64,000 bases of DNA from Mucidula mucida (GCA_015501055.1 JADNYV010000199.1:1-64000), one strand, 5' to 3'; counted from the first letter of the stretch, positions 24,439 to 36,852 are shown. Notes: generated from the sequence alone by a model not told the origin. Program-made: numbers and translations.

Positions 24439-25614
24439 TCACTGAGCATGCCCGTTGACGCCATTCACCATTGGTGCAGGGTCAGCAGAAGCAGCAGTCG
24501 CACGTCCGCGAGCAAGCAAATCCGAAACGCTCGTCTTGAGGCTCTCGAGCATAGGCGATACACTCACGCTAACCTCGTGTGTCATTTTCCCAACCTTTTC
24601 CTGGACGGTCAAGTCCTTGGTTAACATGATGGTGCGAAGGTCGTTGATGGTGGTGCCGAGCTTTTGAGACACATCAGTGTACATTTCCTGAGCGCCTGGA
24701 GGGAAGCGGCTTTGGAGCTGTGTCGTCGAGTTGTGCAGAGTAGTGGACGCGGAGGTTTGAATGGAGGAGGCAATGGCGGCTGACGACGACTGAACTTTTT
24801 CGAGTTCAGCGAGCAAAGTCTCGGAAAGAGAATGAACACGGGTTTTGCGGAGGTGATGGACGTTGATGCGAGAGCGCTGATATTTTGTGAAGTCTCGGAT
24901 GCCTTTTTCCTGAGACAAAGATAAGAAATCGCTGATGGCCCGAAAGAAAACGAATACATACACGAGAGCAGAGTGTTCTTGAAACTGCTTCACCTGTTCG
25001 GTGGAGAAACCGTAGACCGACTTGGAAAGAGCGAGCGCACGTTGGTACTGATACTGAGTGCTTTCGGGGGACGAGGGACGAGAATCAGGGTTGATCTTGG
25101 TGTAAGCCCCTTCAACGTAGTTCATGATAGGAGCAATTGCTGGAATCAAATGGGTAGCTGGAGCAATGTCGAGTAAAGTTACTCTGCCCACCTGGTCGAT
25201 GCCTTGAGCGACATGGAACGCTGGCTGCCTGACCTTTTCGTCAATCGCCTTGGATGCGCTTGCCCGCCTTTCGCGAACAAACGATACCACCTCTTCAGGC
25301 TTGGTCGTGAATGCGCGGGGATACTTGGACTCGACGACATCGACAGCCTGGTTCGCGAAGCCATCGACGCGTACGATGAGAGGAGCAAAGCGGAGCTGGA
25401 TGGGCTCAGTGTACTTGTAGGCCGACGTGGAGATGCCCTTTGCCGTCGAGTAGGGCGACCGGGTGTACACGTTGGACGTGAGTGTCTCGCTTATAGCCGC
25501 GAGCGACGAGGAGATGAGAGGAATGGAGATCAAGCGGGAAAACGCTGTAAACTCTGGTGGCGCAGACGACTCCGTGGGCATCGGGATAGAGGACGTTTCA
25601 GTCTTGGTCGACAT
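24439..25614 (-). CDS. Perilipin-like lipid-droplet protein (Cap20 type)
   Basis: This protein resembles fungal perilipins (Cap20/MPL1 type), which coat lipid droplets and control triglyceride turnover. The start is MSTKTETSSIPMP at 25614; upstream in-frame codons are ignored because this start fits family length. The body has the helical, low-hydrophobicity pattern typical of PAT proteins, with FTAFSRLISIPLISSSL near the N-terminus and a long amphipathic middle region. The C-terminal helix is rich in Ser and Thr. A 54-bp in-frame segment encoding YVFVFFRAISDF near 24905–24960 begins GTGTAT and ends CAG, so it is probably an intron. A second in-frame intron is possible at the segment VGRVTLLDIAPA. 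The identification rests on pattern and composition. Confidence 0.65.
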   Translation of the reverse strand: MSTKTETSSIPMPTESSAPPEFTAFSRLISIPLISSSLAAISETLTSNVYTRSPYSTAKGISTSAYKYTEPIQLRFAPLIVRVDGFANQAVDVVESKYPRAFTTKPEEVVSFVRERRASASKAIDEKVRQPAFHVAQGIDQVGRVTLLDIAPATHLIPAIAPIMNYVEGAYTKINPDSRPSSPESTQYQYQRALALSKSVYGFSTEQVKQFQEHSALVYVFVFFRAISDFLSLSQEKGIRDFTKYQRSRINVHHLRKTRVHSLSETLLAELEKVQSSSAAIASSIQTSASTTLHNSTTQLQSRFPPGAQEMYTDVSQKLGTTINDLRTIMLTKDLTVQEKVGKMTHEVSVSVSPMLESLKTSVSDLLARGRATAASADPAPMVNGVNGHAQ

Positions 25615-27369
25615 GGTGGGCGTAAAGTGAAGAGCGAGAAAAATCTGGCACCTTCGCCTTGATATATGCGCTGATTGACATGTGAAAAATAGATGCACGT
25701 GACCTCGATCTGCCGCATTTGGTCGACCTGCCTTCCTTCATGCTTTCTTCTTTGTCGTCACCACGTAAGGCTTATCTGAGCTCCTCTTCGCGTATCTATT
25801 CCCGCTTCGATGTGCATCGTTTACACACGAATGCCACTGCTCTTTGATAATCACAGTCCCACCGAGTCTTTCATGTGAATTCCGGCGTTATCTCTGCATG
25901 AGATTGTCTTTGAAATTTAGATCGAGGACGTCCTCTCTTGCTCTAGCCGCCTCCAGAAATGGGAGATTCTGCGCCTCTTCCGACGCTTTTTATCTCGTGT
26001 ATTCTGCTGGGATCGCACAAACCCGAACAGCCGCTACGCACACCCAAATGGCCGGCCTCAGGCTTGTGTATTCAGACGTTCTGTCTACCGTAACATCGTT
26101 CCCCTTTGATCTACCGGAATGGTATTCAGCCCATTCTGCTCATGCTAGAGCTCCTTAGGGATCCAAGCTCTCACGTTATCCAGGTTCTATGGCGCCTCGT
26201 GCATCTAACGTTCCTATCCACGGAACATAGAACAATGCTGTAGCAGACTTCCGTCCTTGATGTTAGCTCTAGCCTCCGGACAATCATTGATTTCATTGAA
26301 CAATCAACTGCACTCCCGCAGCCCAGCCCAGTCGCGTCCTAACGGCATGAATCGCGTGTTATTGGCCTACATTCTGATGTCCCTTCGTCTACCACCGGGT
26401 TCTTCCGATTCGCTTTTTCTCTCACCAGGAGCTTACACCCATCCCCTTTCCGGGGTGTGGATCCCTACATCCCACCCCCGGAGTCCCTCTTCCGCCAAGA
26501 ACAACGCGTATCCCAACCTCCACAACCCTTTAATGAATACAAAAAAGCAGTCTAAGCCTTAAAAAGCAACGACCCTTTCCGAAGCGCCTCGTTCCGCGCT
26601 TGCCAATACACCCTCAATATATACGAGTACTATCTTTGACATTTGACAAGTCTCTTTCTTCCGCACATCCACGCTCAAAATTCTCGCCACCAAACATCCT
26701 GCGGCTCGGCTTTAAACGCAAATATAAACGGTGTACGACGCTGTACTTCAAATACACTACACAATCATGGCCGTTACACCATGTGATTGGCGGCACATCC
26801 GGAGCTGCGCTGGACTGAATACAACGCTGATTGCGCGTTCACAGTTGTCTGTCAGGTTTGAGCGCGATCCTTCGTATATGTTGTATTATTGCATGGCAGC
26901 CTGAAGCTTGTCGGTAATGAGTGGGTCAGTACTCCACGAACTCATTCATACTGTACTCAACCTTTCACTCTGAGTCTTAGGACACGGCTCAAGATCGCTA
27001 TCAATAATTGGACCTAACCACCTCGGTGCTGTCACCGATAGACCCGAAATCGCACGAAGCAGCCGCCACAGGTACAGCGTCGACTTGAATGAAGAACTCG
27101 GCCAGAGTGCAAGCTCGTGAAATCGGGACGATGCTCCAGCCGCTCAGGCCACAACTTGGCGCTGTCGACTTCTCGAACTGCCGCGCGTCTTCCCGCTCCC
27201 ACACCCACACGATTGGGGCCATTCCCAAGAGAACAGTCTACATCCGGTCAATCAGCATTCAATTATCTAAGATAAGTTACAAGATGTGTAAATGCGTGCA
27301 TATATTACAGTCGGGATACCCCAGTAATCCCATAGGTAAGAAAGAATGTAAAAGCTATGTACCTCAAAG
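25615..27369. other. Long intergenic region, nothing recognised
   Basis: About 1.75 kb separates the perilipin-like start from the transporter 3' end. Pyrimidine-rich promoter-like DNA lies near 25620–25800, and scattered TATA-like sequences occur (near 26720). Short frames show no protein features. Confidence 0.4.
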
Positions 27370-29359
27370 TTAAATTTTGGCGAGGACAAGACCAACCACG
27401 ACATAGAAAATGGTCGCAGGCGGTGTAACTACGCAGTACGCCCAAAAGATTGTCCGACTAATAAGTCTCTCAAACGCATCACCCGACGCAGCCTGAGTTA
27501 TCTGCAAAAGCATAAGTTCCCGTAAAACTCACGGAAGAAGGAGGACGTACCTGGGCCAGCGTCAAAGCAGGCGGAGATGAGACAAGCAATACATTGGCCA
27601 CCACAAACACCGGATCCTCAAACACCCTCTGCCAATCGAACTTGGCAGAGAGCCACATCAGCGGAAGAAGCAACAGCGGTGTGAGAATCATCCTCGACAC
27701 AACAGCGATGACAACCGTCTTCGTTTCACCCGCGCGCAAATTCGTCTTCACCTCCGGACGCTTGCCCTTTTTGTTCAAAATATCCTTCACGCTATCCAAA
27801 AGCGATTTGCGTTCCTCCTTTTCCGACGGATAGAAGTACGCCCCAAGAACGATCAATGTCAAGGGAATAGAACAGTTGCCAGCACTCGTCAGAGCACCCT
27901 TAATCGGTTGCATGTGGACATCGAGTGTGTGCTGGAGGGGCTGTATACACGCGACGAGAATCGAGGCGAGCGCAGCCCAAAGCGGCACAGTCATGAACTC
28001 GTTGAGAGCCACCCAGCTGCGTACAACGTGTCGTTTGCACTGGCGGAAAAAGTGCCCTGGCCGTGACGTTTCCGAACGCGATATCGAATCAGACGTCACC
28101 TGTCGCGTGTGGTGTGGATGCGCAACGGCGTGAGTAGGAAGAACGTCGCCCTCATCATCGCTGATATCCGTTTCGCTGGGCGACGTGACGAACGCAGAGG
28201 ATGCCTCGGAGTCGAGAGACGGGAGGTCGGCGCGGGACTGGTTTGGAGAATTGGGAAACGAGTTATAGAATCTGGACCGCCGGCGGGACTGCCCTGGGCG
28301 GAGAGTCTGGTTAGAATCGCTAGGATGTACAACGACATCGGGAAGCGTCGCTTGCGAGTCTGAGGATCCCAGTAACGGACTTGTCTCGTTGACGCCATCG
28401 TCAGTTAATTTAATAGGTTCATCGTCGGCTTGTGCTAGCAGACGAACACCGTAGCTCCAGCGCAACTGGAAACAGTCAGATGGTAACATCGCGGGTAGAA
28501 TCATCACATACCACCATGCCGAGAGTACTATACAGAACCAGGTAAGTCAGAGCGCGTCCAAGCATCGCATTCTTGTTGTCATCTTCTTGCCACTTCAATC
28601 CGGAAACAGTCACGACCAAACTTTGCATGAGCGCAATCGGTAGTGAATTAGAATTCATGAACATGGCTGCCGCCATAGCGAAGCTCCTGCATTTGATCAT
28701 TAGCCCAGATAAATTGATAGCGCGTAAAGGCGAACCTTTGAGACCTCTTCAAGCGGAAAATCCATCCAAGAAGGAAGGAAACAGACATCGAAGTAACAGT
28801 TACAATAACAAAGAAAAGCGGAATTATCCATAATTCGCGTAATTTCTCTGCAGAGACGAAAGTATAAGTAAGTGGGAAACATGAAAGAGATGCAAGCTAA
28901 AAAGTCATGGAATGCGCCATCGATGAACGACGACGCGCGCCCTTCGTGAGGAAGCCATGATGCATTGATGCATCGGTTACAACATATCCCCGCGCGGCTT
29001 CTCCTGGCGATCCTGTGGTCACGAGTGAAGAGCTTACCGGGGGAAAGGAAGAATGCCACTTTGGAGAAGAGTAGCGAAGGTGTGAATAATGAGACATTAA
29101 GCCGGTTCAATTGCTACAGCAGACTACAATGAGCGGCGTGGCGCAACACAATGAATCATAACACACCTTTTGGGTCTTCTTATCGAGAATGCCTCGACCA
29201 GCTAGAATATAACCGGCAAGACATAACAGAAAGACTTCGAGGATGGACTAGAAAGATAGCCATTTTGAGACTAAATCGATCCGCCACGAAAATGACGACA
29301 CCTACGGAGAATACCACTTTCAGCAGCGGCAGGACGGGTGTCTCGAATGGTGAAACCAT
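27370..29359 (-). CDS. Auxin efflux carrier (AEC) family transporter
   Basis: This is a PIN/AEC-type membrane transporter (Mem_trans family). Fungal members sit in the endoplasmic reticulum or plasma membrane and have poorly defined substrates. The start is MVSPFETPVLPLLKVV at 29359. The next exons give VFLLCLAGYILAGRGILDKK and NVSLFTPSLLFSKVAFFLSP, the family's most conserved N-terminal motif. A membrane block MNSNSLPIALMQSLVVTV follows. A large Ser/Asp-rich cytosolic loop (about 28430–28050) separates the two membrane halves. The C-terminal half has VPLWAALASILVACIQP, VFVVANVLLVSSPPALT and, after an intron, WAYCVVTPPATIFYVVVG up to the stop at 27370. Introns are short, and no frame break was noticed. 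Confidence 0.88.
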
Positions 29360-29635
29360 CGGCGCTTGGAGCGGGAGGACACCAAAAACGGCGGCGGGAT
29401 GATGGGGGGAAGAAACGTGAAAAGCTGGGCGCTGTTACCACCCGCGCAGGCCAGGAGGTTTTGTTTAACAGGAGTGATGCAATGTTATGTAACCGTTATC
29501 ATTTATCTGATAATCACAGCCCGACGCACGTGTGATGCTCCGGCGGACCTGGCCTGGACCACTGCCTAACCTGGCTCTCACCGCCACTGAGCATCATAAC
29601 ACTCATCATTGAATACACGAATACCAATACTTGAC

Positions 29636-30608
29636 ATGGCCTGGCGCTGTACAGGAAAGACAAACGTTGAACTCGTCAACAACATGGCCAGCAGCCGCAT
29701 CATCAAGGCTGACTCGGTTCGAAAGGAAAGTGCTGTTCGCGTAGTGATGCTGATGAACGTAACAATCGCCCCACAGGCTATGGCCAAGGTCGATCGTGCC
29801 AACTATGTTGTACACAAGGCTTTCGCATATGAAGACTCACCTCAGTAGTGTAGTCTCTCGCCTCTCAATACCCGGTTTTCAACTACCTTCTCAGAGTAAT
29901 TGGCCACGGCGCCACAATTAGCGCTCCACACATGGTGGGCTGAGCGTCTGCTTCTTGTGCCAAGCTCATGGACGTAGCATGCTTATGCCGCGGAGCACCT
30001 CTTACCTTACATCCACCCCGGTTCCAGCATCCTTGACGTTGGCAGTGGCTCAGGTTACTGGCTGCCGTATTCTACCACTTGGCGTCGTCTCAAGAAAAAA
30101 GGGAAAGGTTATCGGGATCGAACACATTCCAGAACTCACCGAATGGTCAGAGGCAAACCTGAGGAATGACGGTCTCGCGGATGCCCTTGATCCAAGGACA
30201 TCCAAATCGTTACGGGAGACGGACGTCTCGGTAAGCATTTCAGGACGTACGTACATGATATTGACCGCTAAGCTAGGGTATGAAAGCGCTGGTCAGAGGC
30301 TGTTCTTCATCCATGAGTATTTGACTGATCGAACTGCTACAAGGGCCATACGATGCTATACACGTCGGTGCCGCTGCGCCTACACTGCCGGAGAAGCTCG
30401 TCGAACAGCTAGCATCTCCCGGTCGCATGTTCATTCCCATAGGCACCCACTTCCAGAAAATTTTCCATATCGACAAGGACGAACATGGCAAAGTGACGAA
30501 GACGGAGATTATGGACGTTAGGGTACGTTCTTTGCGACTAGCATGGCTCGCAACTCATGCATTACTGTGTAGTATGTACCGCTCACGGATCGTGAGGCGC
30601 AAGAATAG
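29636..30608 (+). CDS. Protein-L-isoaspartate O-methyltransferase, frame-broken
   Basis: This is the SAM-dependent repair enzyme (PCMT) that methylates isoaspartyl residues in aged proteins. The opening [17 protein letters not shown] is characteristic. After an intron comes [19 protein letters not shown], then [10 protein letters not shown], the SAM motif [19 protein letters not shown], the segment encoding [18 protein letters not shown] and PGRMFIPIG. The last exon, [11 protein letters not shown], ends at 30608. All introns are GT–AG. Three one-base losses interrupt the frame: at T 30059, in the A6 run 30095–30100 and at CC 30192–30193. Each is repaired by one base of the same kind. A real pseudogene would be expected to show mixed lesions, so sequence error is favoured. 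Confidence 0.85.
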
Positions 30609-31453
30609 TATTGAGAGAATTGTATGTCATCAATGTAATAACAGTTTCGTTCCTGCTATTCGCGGATTACTGTGGCGCGATGGGACGAAGGCAGCACGGT
30701 ACGAGCGAACGCGACTAAGCATCCGACGATACGATATGGCTCAAACTGAGCAAGTTATGTAGCAGGAGGTTTGGGTACGTTTGTTTCCTCCGATAGATGT
30801 TTCGTGGACTGAAGCGCATACAGGTCGCCCTTCTCGCTAAGAATCTTGCATCATGCACGGTCCCCGGCTGTTACTCTTCAAATCAAGAGCTATGATTTAG
30901 GCGGCTAACGAGCTGTGCACTGCGTTCTGAATGGTGGTTCAACCAGAGACAAGAGGCTATGGCTGAGGCTCATTGATCCGCTAACGACTCGTCATTCTTT
31001 TGCACAATATCAATGCGATACTCATAACATTAGTGACAACAAAACTGAACCCACCGACGCGTTCTGGGCCGCGTGTCAATCAACCTTCTCAATAGTCCCT
31101 ACGCGACATGTCTTATCTGCAGTGCTTCATATACTCATTGAAAATCCCCCATTGCGTTATATCTGTCTAGGGATAATATTCGTGGACGTTTAGCAACTGC
31201 TCCTTCCGCCGGAAATGTCACAATGTACCTCATCAACTGGTCCATCCGCCCTCTAGCCGCACTCGCCCACTGACAGAAGATCTACATACTCTGAACACCC
31301 GCCGATCCCATAGTAACACAGCGAATAGCTTAAAAACGCGTCGCGTCCTCCATTTTGACCTCATCATTCCATCCTACTCAGCCCATTTATCGAGGTGAAC
31401 AGCACTCTTGTCGCGCACATACTTACATTCAACTGACCTCCGCATCTTCCAGC
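30609..31453. other. Intergenic, nothing recognised
   Basis: This is the flank between the methyltransferase and the secreted protein. An AT-containing block at 31318–31350 (agcttaaaaacgcg) may be the core promoter of the latter. Confidence 0.35.
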
Positions 31454-31752
31454 ATGCATTTCCAGACCATTTTCACCACCCTCGTCCTCGCTGCTGTCGC
31501 CAGCGCCAAAGCCAACCCCAAGCTTCTCAGCGCCAAGCGCAATGCTCTGAACAAGAGGGAGGACTGCTTCTGCTTCGTTCCGGGAGACGGCAGCGCCGCG
31601 TGCGCTTCCTTTGTGGAAGCTGATGGCGTGACGGCCATATGCGATGAAGAAGACGAGCAGATTTGCTGCGACGACTGTAGTACGTGTCACGTCAATGCTT
31701 TCATCTGACTGTCATTAATATCTGCTCTCAAGCCTCGTTCGGATGTGAATAA
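31454..31752 (+). CDS. Small secreted 8-cysteine protein
   Basis: This is an 81-residue protein from two exons, 31454–31679 and 31733–31752. A signal peptide is clear (MHFQTIFTTLVLAAVASAKA). A dibasic KR at the end of ALNKR suggests Kex2 processing. The mature part, starting EDCFC, has eight cysteines in the order C-x-C, C, C, CC, C, C, with many acidic residues. Without splicing, the frame would end in an unrelated tail and lose the last cysteine, so the intron is supported by cysteine parity. No family is recognised. The profile (short, secreted, Cys-rich, Kex2 site) is that of a candidate effector or antimicrobial peptide. Confidence 0.75.
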
Positions 31753-32288
31753 ACCAACCGTGGGTTCCCAGAGAGTGATGACGAATGCCTTTCTGTACTT
31801 TTGCGAATCGAGGAAAGTGTTCAAGTTGTTACTGTATTTTTACGAATTGAAGATTGAGTGTTCTCATTGTGTGCTTTTCCTCACGTTGACATACTCAGTT
31901 GTCCATCGCGGCAGACGCGACTCATGTCTTCGTGTGAAGGTCTCCCAATCGAGAAGAGAAGAAGGGGCTCATGGTAGCGGCGACTGACCCTGATTAACTT
32001 GAACATGGTCGTATATTGGAGGAATTCGTCAGTGCTGGCGGGATTGCGGGAATATCCAACCAAACGAGCATCCAGGCGGTTTAGTCGACGTATTCTTTGA
32101 ATGCCTAAATAGATACTCACATTCGGAAGTACAAGTCCTGACGAGATCGCGCTCAGTAACCTGGGATGTGATACGTCCGTACTTGAGGCAACACATGTGA
32201 GAGAAACTACCCGCTGATATTCAACCTGGAAGTTATACATGTTTGACCCCACACGCCAAACCGATTGCTCGTGCTCGCAACTACGCGA

Positions 32289-33776
32289 TCAACCAGCCTC
32301 CGTACAAAACGAACAAGACAGCACCCAACGTGTATCGGCATACCGGGAGAATTTTGGCGTCCGAAAACGCGACCATTCTCGTATGAACTCTGGCGGCAGT
32401 TGCACCAGCGATCATATTCCCCGTAAAGAGGTTGCGCGCGACTGTTATCAGGCTCTTGCGGACGTCCCTTCAATACGCGCTCGTCAACCTGCGAATACAA
32501 GGTCTCATAACGTTCCATAGCTTGCTGCGCCGTCAGACGTGCATCAATGTCCCATGTGGTCATCCCATCGAGAAGAGGAGCCAGCATGGGCACAGTCGGA
32601 GTCAGGTGCTGTAGAGGATGAGCGAGATGGGACGTGTACGAGGTCGAGAAACCTACTTGCAATCAATCACATAGTTCGAGGCCCAGGCAACCTACATCGA
32701 AGGCAAAGGGATTGTAGTCATATTCACCTTGAAACAACTCTGGGGGGCAGCTGATAGAAGCGAACCACCCTCCGCTGGTGGGTATACGATAGGACGGGGA
32801 ATTTAAAGGAGCCTTGTATGGGAACATGAGAGAGAGATTGAAGTCGTACAACCCGTATTTTGCGCGACTGTCTTTCCGCAGGCCGACTCGCAATGGGCTC
32901 GAAAATAAAGCCGACTGTGCATCAAGGGGAATATGGTTGATGAGAATGTTCCGGAGGGCGATGTCCTGGAAGAAATTAAATCAAAATTGGTCAACATTGG
33001 ACGACCAAGCAGTCATACCCGATGGACAATACGTGCGTCGTGTAAGAACGACAGCGCTGCTAATAAAGATTGCACCATAACGAGAACCTCTTGATTGCTA
33101 TCGAACCATGGCAAACAAAACTCGTCACCCCATCTAACAGGAGCTCATTTGCCATAAGCACTGAGCAGTAGACAGTATTCACCTAGGCATCACAGCTAAC
33201 CAGTGACCTCCAAAGGAGAGTATGTCCAAGAGCGACAGGATACCAGGAATGCAATGGTCTGGTTTTTCATTTTGAGCCTTGAGAAGAAAGAGCAGAATCC
33301 GCGATTCTTCACTATCGCGTCGGACGAGCTTCAACGCGACGTGGCGATGTTCTTTATCTTGTGCGAAAACGACGCGTCCCTAAAGATTTCTTTAGAGAGA
33401 AACAGCTCAAAATTGGTGTTCTTACATATGTCATGTTCAGAAAGGGGTCCTCGCTCGAATGCTTTCCTAGAATATCGTCGTGAAAGGCATACGGAAACTC
33501 GCCACCGAACTGCGTGGCGTTGCGTAGGAGAGGAAGCGCGTTGGCAAAGTCTGTGACCTCTTCATCTAGAACAGGGTGATTATACAATGTGTAGCCGCGT
33601 TCCAAGAGCCAAGGTCGCGCCGAATCTTCCCAGAACCTCATGCGCCTCAAAAGGTTGTACTCGGGCGTGCCAGGAATCACATTTTCATCAAGAGAGAACT
33701 CGATCTGTAGGAGAGTCAGAAAGAAACATTGACCCATGTCTGCCTATACCTTGATATCGTCACTGCCTGCGGACAT
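32289..33776 (-). CDS. Protein kinase-like protein
   Basis: This belongs to a mushroom-type kinase family distinct from FunK1. It begins MSAGSDDIK (33776–33750) and continues after an intron with FSLDENVIPGTPEY (exon 33704–33426). Kinase landmarks are present: VALKLVRR (beta-3 lysine), a hydrophobic helix SLLAALSFLHDARIVHR, and, across an intron, HRDIALRN (catalytic Asp and Asn kept). The metal-binding motif is DFN instead of DFG, which may weaken catalysis. The C-lobe has ASISCPPELFQ and DIDARLTAQQAMER. The frame slips at the TT pair 32400–32401. One more base restores LPPEFIREWSRFRTP and a stop at 32289; as written, the frame runs on to 32207. Confidence 0.75.
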
Positions 33777-34080
33777 GGTCGTGGTTGAAACTTTCTCACA
33801 ATCGAATCACGTTATGCAAGTGCCGCCACCGCCGAACGGCGAACAGATCGGTCCTCGGAGGCGGCAAAAGGGATATTCTTCTCTCGTATACTTAGATGGA
33901 TCTTCCTACCGTTGTCTCTTGAATGTAACTTGTTTTACGTTCATTCGTACGACAAGCGCCCCAGGAAACAGTTTATCAGTTCCCTGAAAAACGTTCACAT
34001 TTTTTCTTACAAGTAGTACTACATTGATTCTCCTAGATCCTGTCAATTTCGCTACTAGGCCACCAACACTACCCTCCGAG

Positions 34081-36064
34081 TCACAACCCCAACTGTACGT
34101 ACCCCCGGCCACGGCTCATCCTCTCATTCTCGATCCACTTGAACTGGTCTGCAACCGCAAAAGGGTGATCCCTAATTTCGCGATGAATGGCAGGGAATGG
34201 CACGATAATGTCATTCTGGACGGGTACCCATGAGTAACTCGGCGGTGTGTAGCAGAACAACGACCGTGGATCATTGAGTATATATGCGGGAGATGGGACC
34301 GGCAGGCCCTGCGCCTCGTAGGCCGCTGTTAGGCGCGCGATAGCCAGTGCTTCCATTTCCTGCTGATAGCGAAGGACATCTGCTTGGATGGCAGGCAGTG
34401 CAGCCTCCCATTTGGTGTCGTCGTAGAGCACGAAATTAGCCACGTCAATAGTGGCTGGCAAGGGATTGACTGGTTCCTCCCAGACGCTTTTGACAGAGGG
34501 CAGTTCCAAAAAGGTCCTGGACGAAGGAAAGACGTCCGGCGTGGGATGAGACTCAAGTAATTCTTGATACTTCGGCATCAGAGCGTCTCGTCGGCGTTCA
34601 TTGCGCGCGTAGAGCAGATCTGGGTACATGTCCTGTAAGAGATGTTCCTCCATTCTGCTCCAGACTAGTTGGAAATGGTCAAAACGGAAGGAAAAAACAG
34701 TTAGCTGAAATGATTACTGAACTTGCGTCGCTTAACATCCTTGGTTGAGTAACCCGGAGATTTCGATGCCATCTGGTCATAGATAGGCTTTGGATTGTAA
34801 TTAGACGAAGCATGAAGCAGAATAACGCAATATGAATACCTTGCCTCTGTCCACCCCAACGTGAGAAGACGTTCTTTAATCTGGCCTATGCGTTCTTGTC
34901 GAATTTCATCTTCGCTTCCGTGCCTTACAGCAGTTTCTTCGCGGACCCAATCGCATATGTTCTGAGCGTCCTTGTTGATAGTAACATGTGAGTAGTCATC
35001 GACTGAATTTGAAGCTGGTATGTACCTTTGCGATGCATGCCTTGAGAGCTTGCCGCTCCTCCACGAATTCGATGACCTCTTCAGCGGCATCCGCCATAAC
35101 TTTTCAGACATCTTCACAATGCCTCGAGGAATATAGGAATCTGTGCCAGGAAAGTTAACGAAAGAAGAACCGCTGCATGGTTTTCTGCATACCGAGGTCG
35201 TCCGGGCCCTTAGCGCAGACTTGTGCGTAAGGATGTAGAGTGGCTATATACCTTCGGAGTTTTCCCTTGGTCATCTTACTGATATGCACATAAATTGAGG
35301 ACAGTAGAGTCGCGAGAAAAGAATACGCACGTCGAACGTCGGCACGAAACGCAGAGCCGCGTACAGCTGATCCACGCCATGTCTTGGATGTGCTGTTTAG
35401 AGCAATCCTACCAAAAGTCACCATGGAATCATGGATACAGAGAGCGCCAAATGTACACACCGTTCCATGACAAGTCTTGTCGAACATGAGCAGTATGTAT
35501 TGCCGCTCCGTGATGTCCTTCGCTGTGAGATCCGGCATGCCCAACCGTAAGCGGGACTGCTTCCAAACACTATCCGCCGCAATGAGAAAGTTGCGAAATT
35601 CTTGGTTTGTACGCGACATCAGGATGAGAGTCTTTGGATGCAGCATTCGAATATCTAGAATAGTAAACGCGCATGAATTTTACTTCAGACAACGATGGGG
35701 GAAAGACGCGTCCATACGTAAAGCTTCAGTTCCACAGGAAGTTCTTGAAGTTCTCCAATCTGCCCTGGCGCTGGTTCTTTCGTCGTTTCGAGGTCGGCTT
35801 GTCGTCCGTGCGTTTACGCTTCTTGGACTTGCCACCACCGTAGGCAAAAATCTCCTAAAATAGTCAAGTCTTAGGCACAGTCGGAAGTAGCCACACGCTA
35901 CCTTCGTCCTCCAGTGCTGGCCCTACAAATCCTGTTAAAATTCTCAAGGAATATCATTGAAACTTTGAATCACCTGCGGAATTGGATTCTTGGTCTTGTT
36001 CTCCATCACTTTCAACATAGATATGCGGCGCCGTGAGCATCGTTGAGCGCTGACCTGTCGACAT
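34081..36064 (-). CDS. F-box-type protein
   Basis: F-box proteins act as substrate receptors of SCF ubiquitin ligases, and this lineage carries them in large numbers. Exon 1 starts MSTGQRSTMLTAPHIYVES at 36064. A basic exon (SKKRKRTDDKPTSKRR) follows, then an F-box-like core with LPVEL and LHPKTLILMSRTNQEFRN. The downstream part is a helical region (CDWVREETAVRHGSEDE, ALAIARLTAAYEAQG) up to a stop at 34081. A good donor (GTACGT) at the SRGRG codons suggests that the final exon may continue to about 33908. A decayed, same-strand copy lies at 48900–49950. Confidence 0.6.
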
Positions 36065-36852
36065 GATGGTGGTCAGGACATGGACAAGAAGTGGCAGCGC
36101 CACCTGGTTAAGTATGTATAGTCACGTGGTCTACCCGGGTTCGCGCCATTGTTCAAGCCAATAATGGCAATCTGGTGAATACCCCTTTGAGACCGGAATC
36201 TTCAGCTAGTGATTGTTACTGCCGAAGAGACAATCAGTCACTACTACCACACGCTGAATGAACGAATGTTTACTTTGGCAACCGGTGGCTGCTTCTCAAG
36301 CGCCTTTCAACACAAAGACTCCTAAGTTGTTATGTTACTATTGAGACCTGAGCCATTAGGCGATAGGCCCCCGGTGTCTCAAGAATGCAAGAATGAAAAC
36401 GAAGTTCTCCGGAGTCCAGGCGCTAATCAACTCGAAGAATGTGGCGCCATTAGCTCGGTCATGCTGAGCGTTCTCTAAAACTACCTTTCCCTTGAATGGA
36501 ATCCATGGTTGAACCAGCGCGTTGAAAGAAATGACAACTCTCCAGTTAGACATCAAGCACCAGACGTAGACTGCAACGGTTGAAAACCATCCTGTCGGTT
36601 CCACTGGATAAACCGAACCGTCAACACCAAAGGTTTCGCGCGCGCCTGACTGATTCAACGTTCAAACATGACATGATAACGAGCTAGAGTACACTCACGC
36701 CGATAAGTCAACAACGTAACATTAACCATTAAGTCAGACACAGTAGGAATGTAGCTACACAGTACACTTTCGTGACCCGTCGTTCAAACAAAATCGTTCT
36801 CACCTCCGACGTGCCGAGGCATAACCATAACCTGACATGCCTTCTTCTCTCC
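36065..36852. other. Intergenic; one doubtful frame
   Basis: A minus-strand frame at 36356–36658 (100 codons, with YVWCLMSNWRVVISFN) has protein-like composition. It has no family match and no clear splice partners, so it is left unannotated. Confidence 0.3.

Noticed and set aside
26257..26818. Plus-strand frames in the perilipin–transporter gap
   Set aside because: Pyrimidine-rich, Ser/Pro-heavy translations with no conserved motif, typical of promoter DNA.
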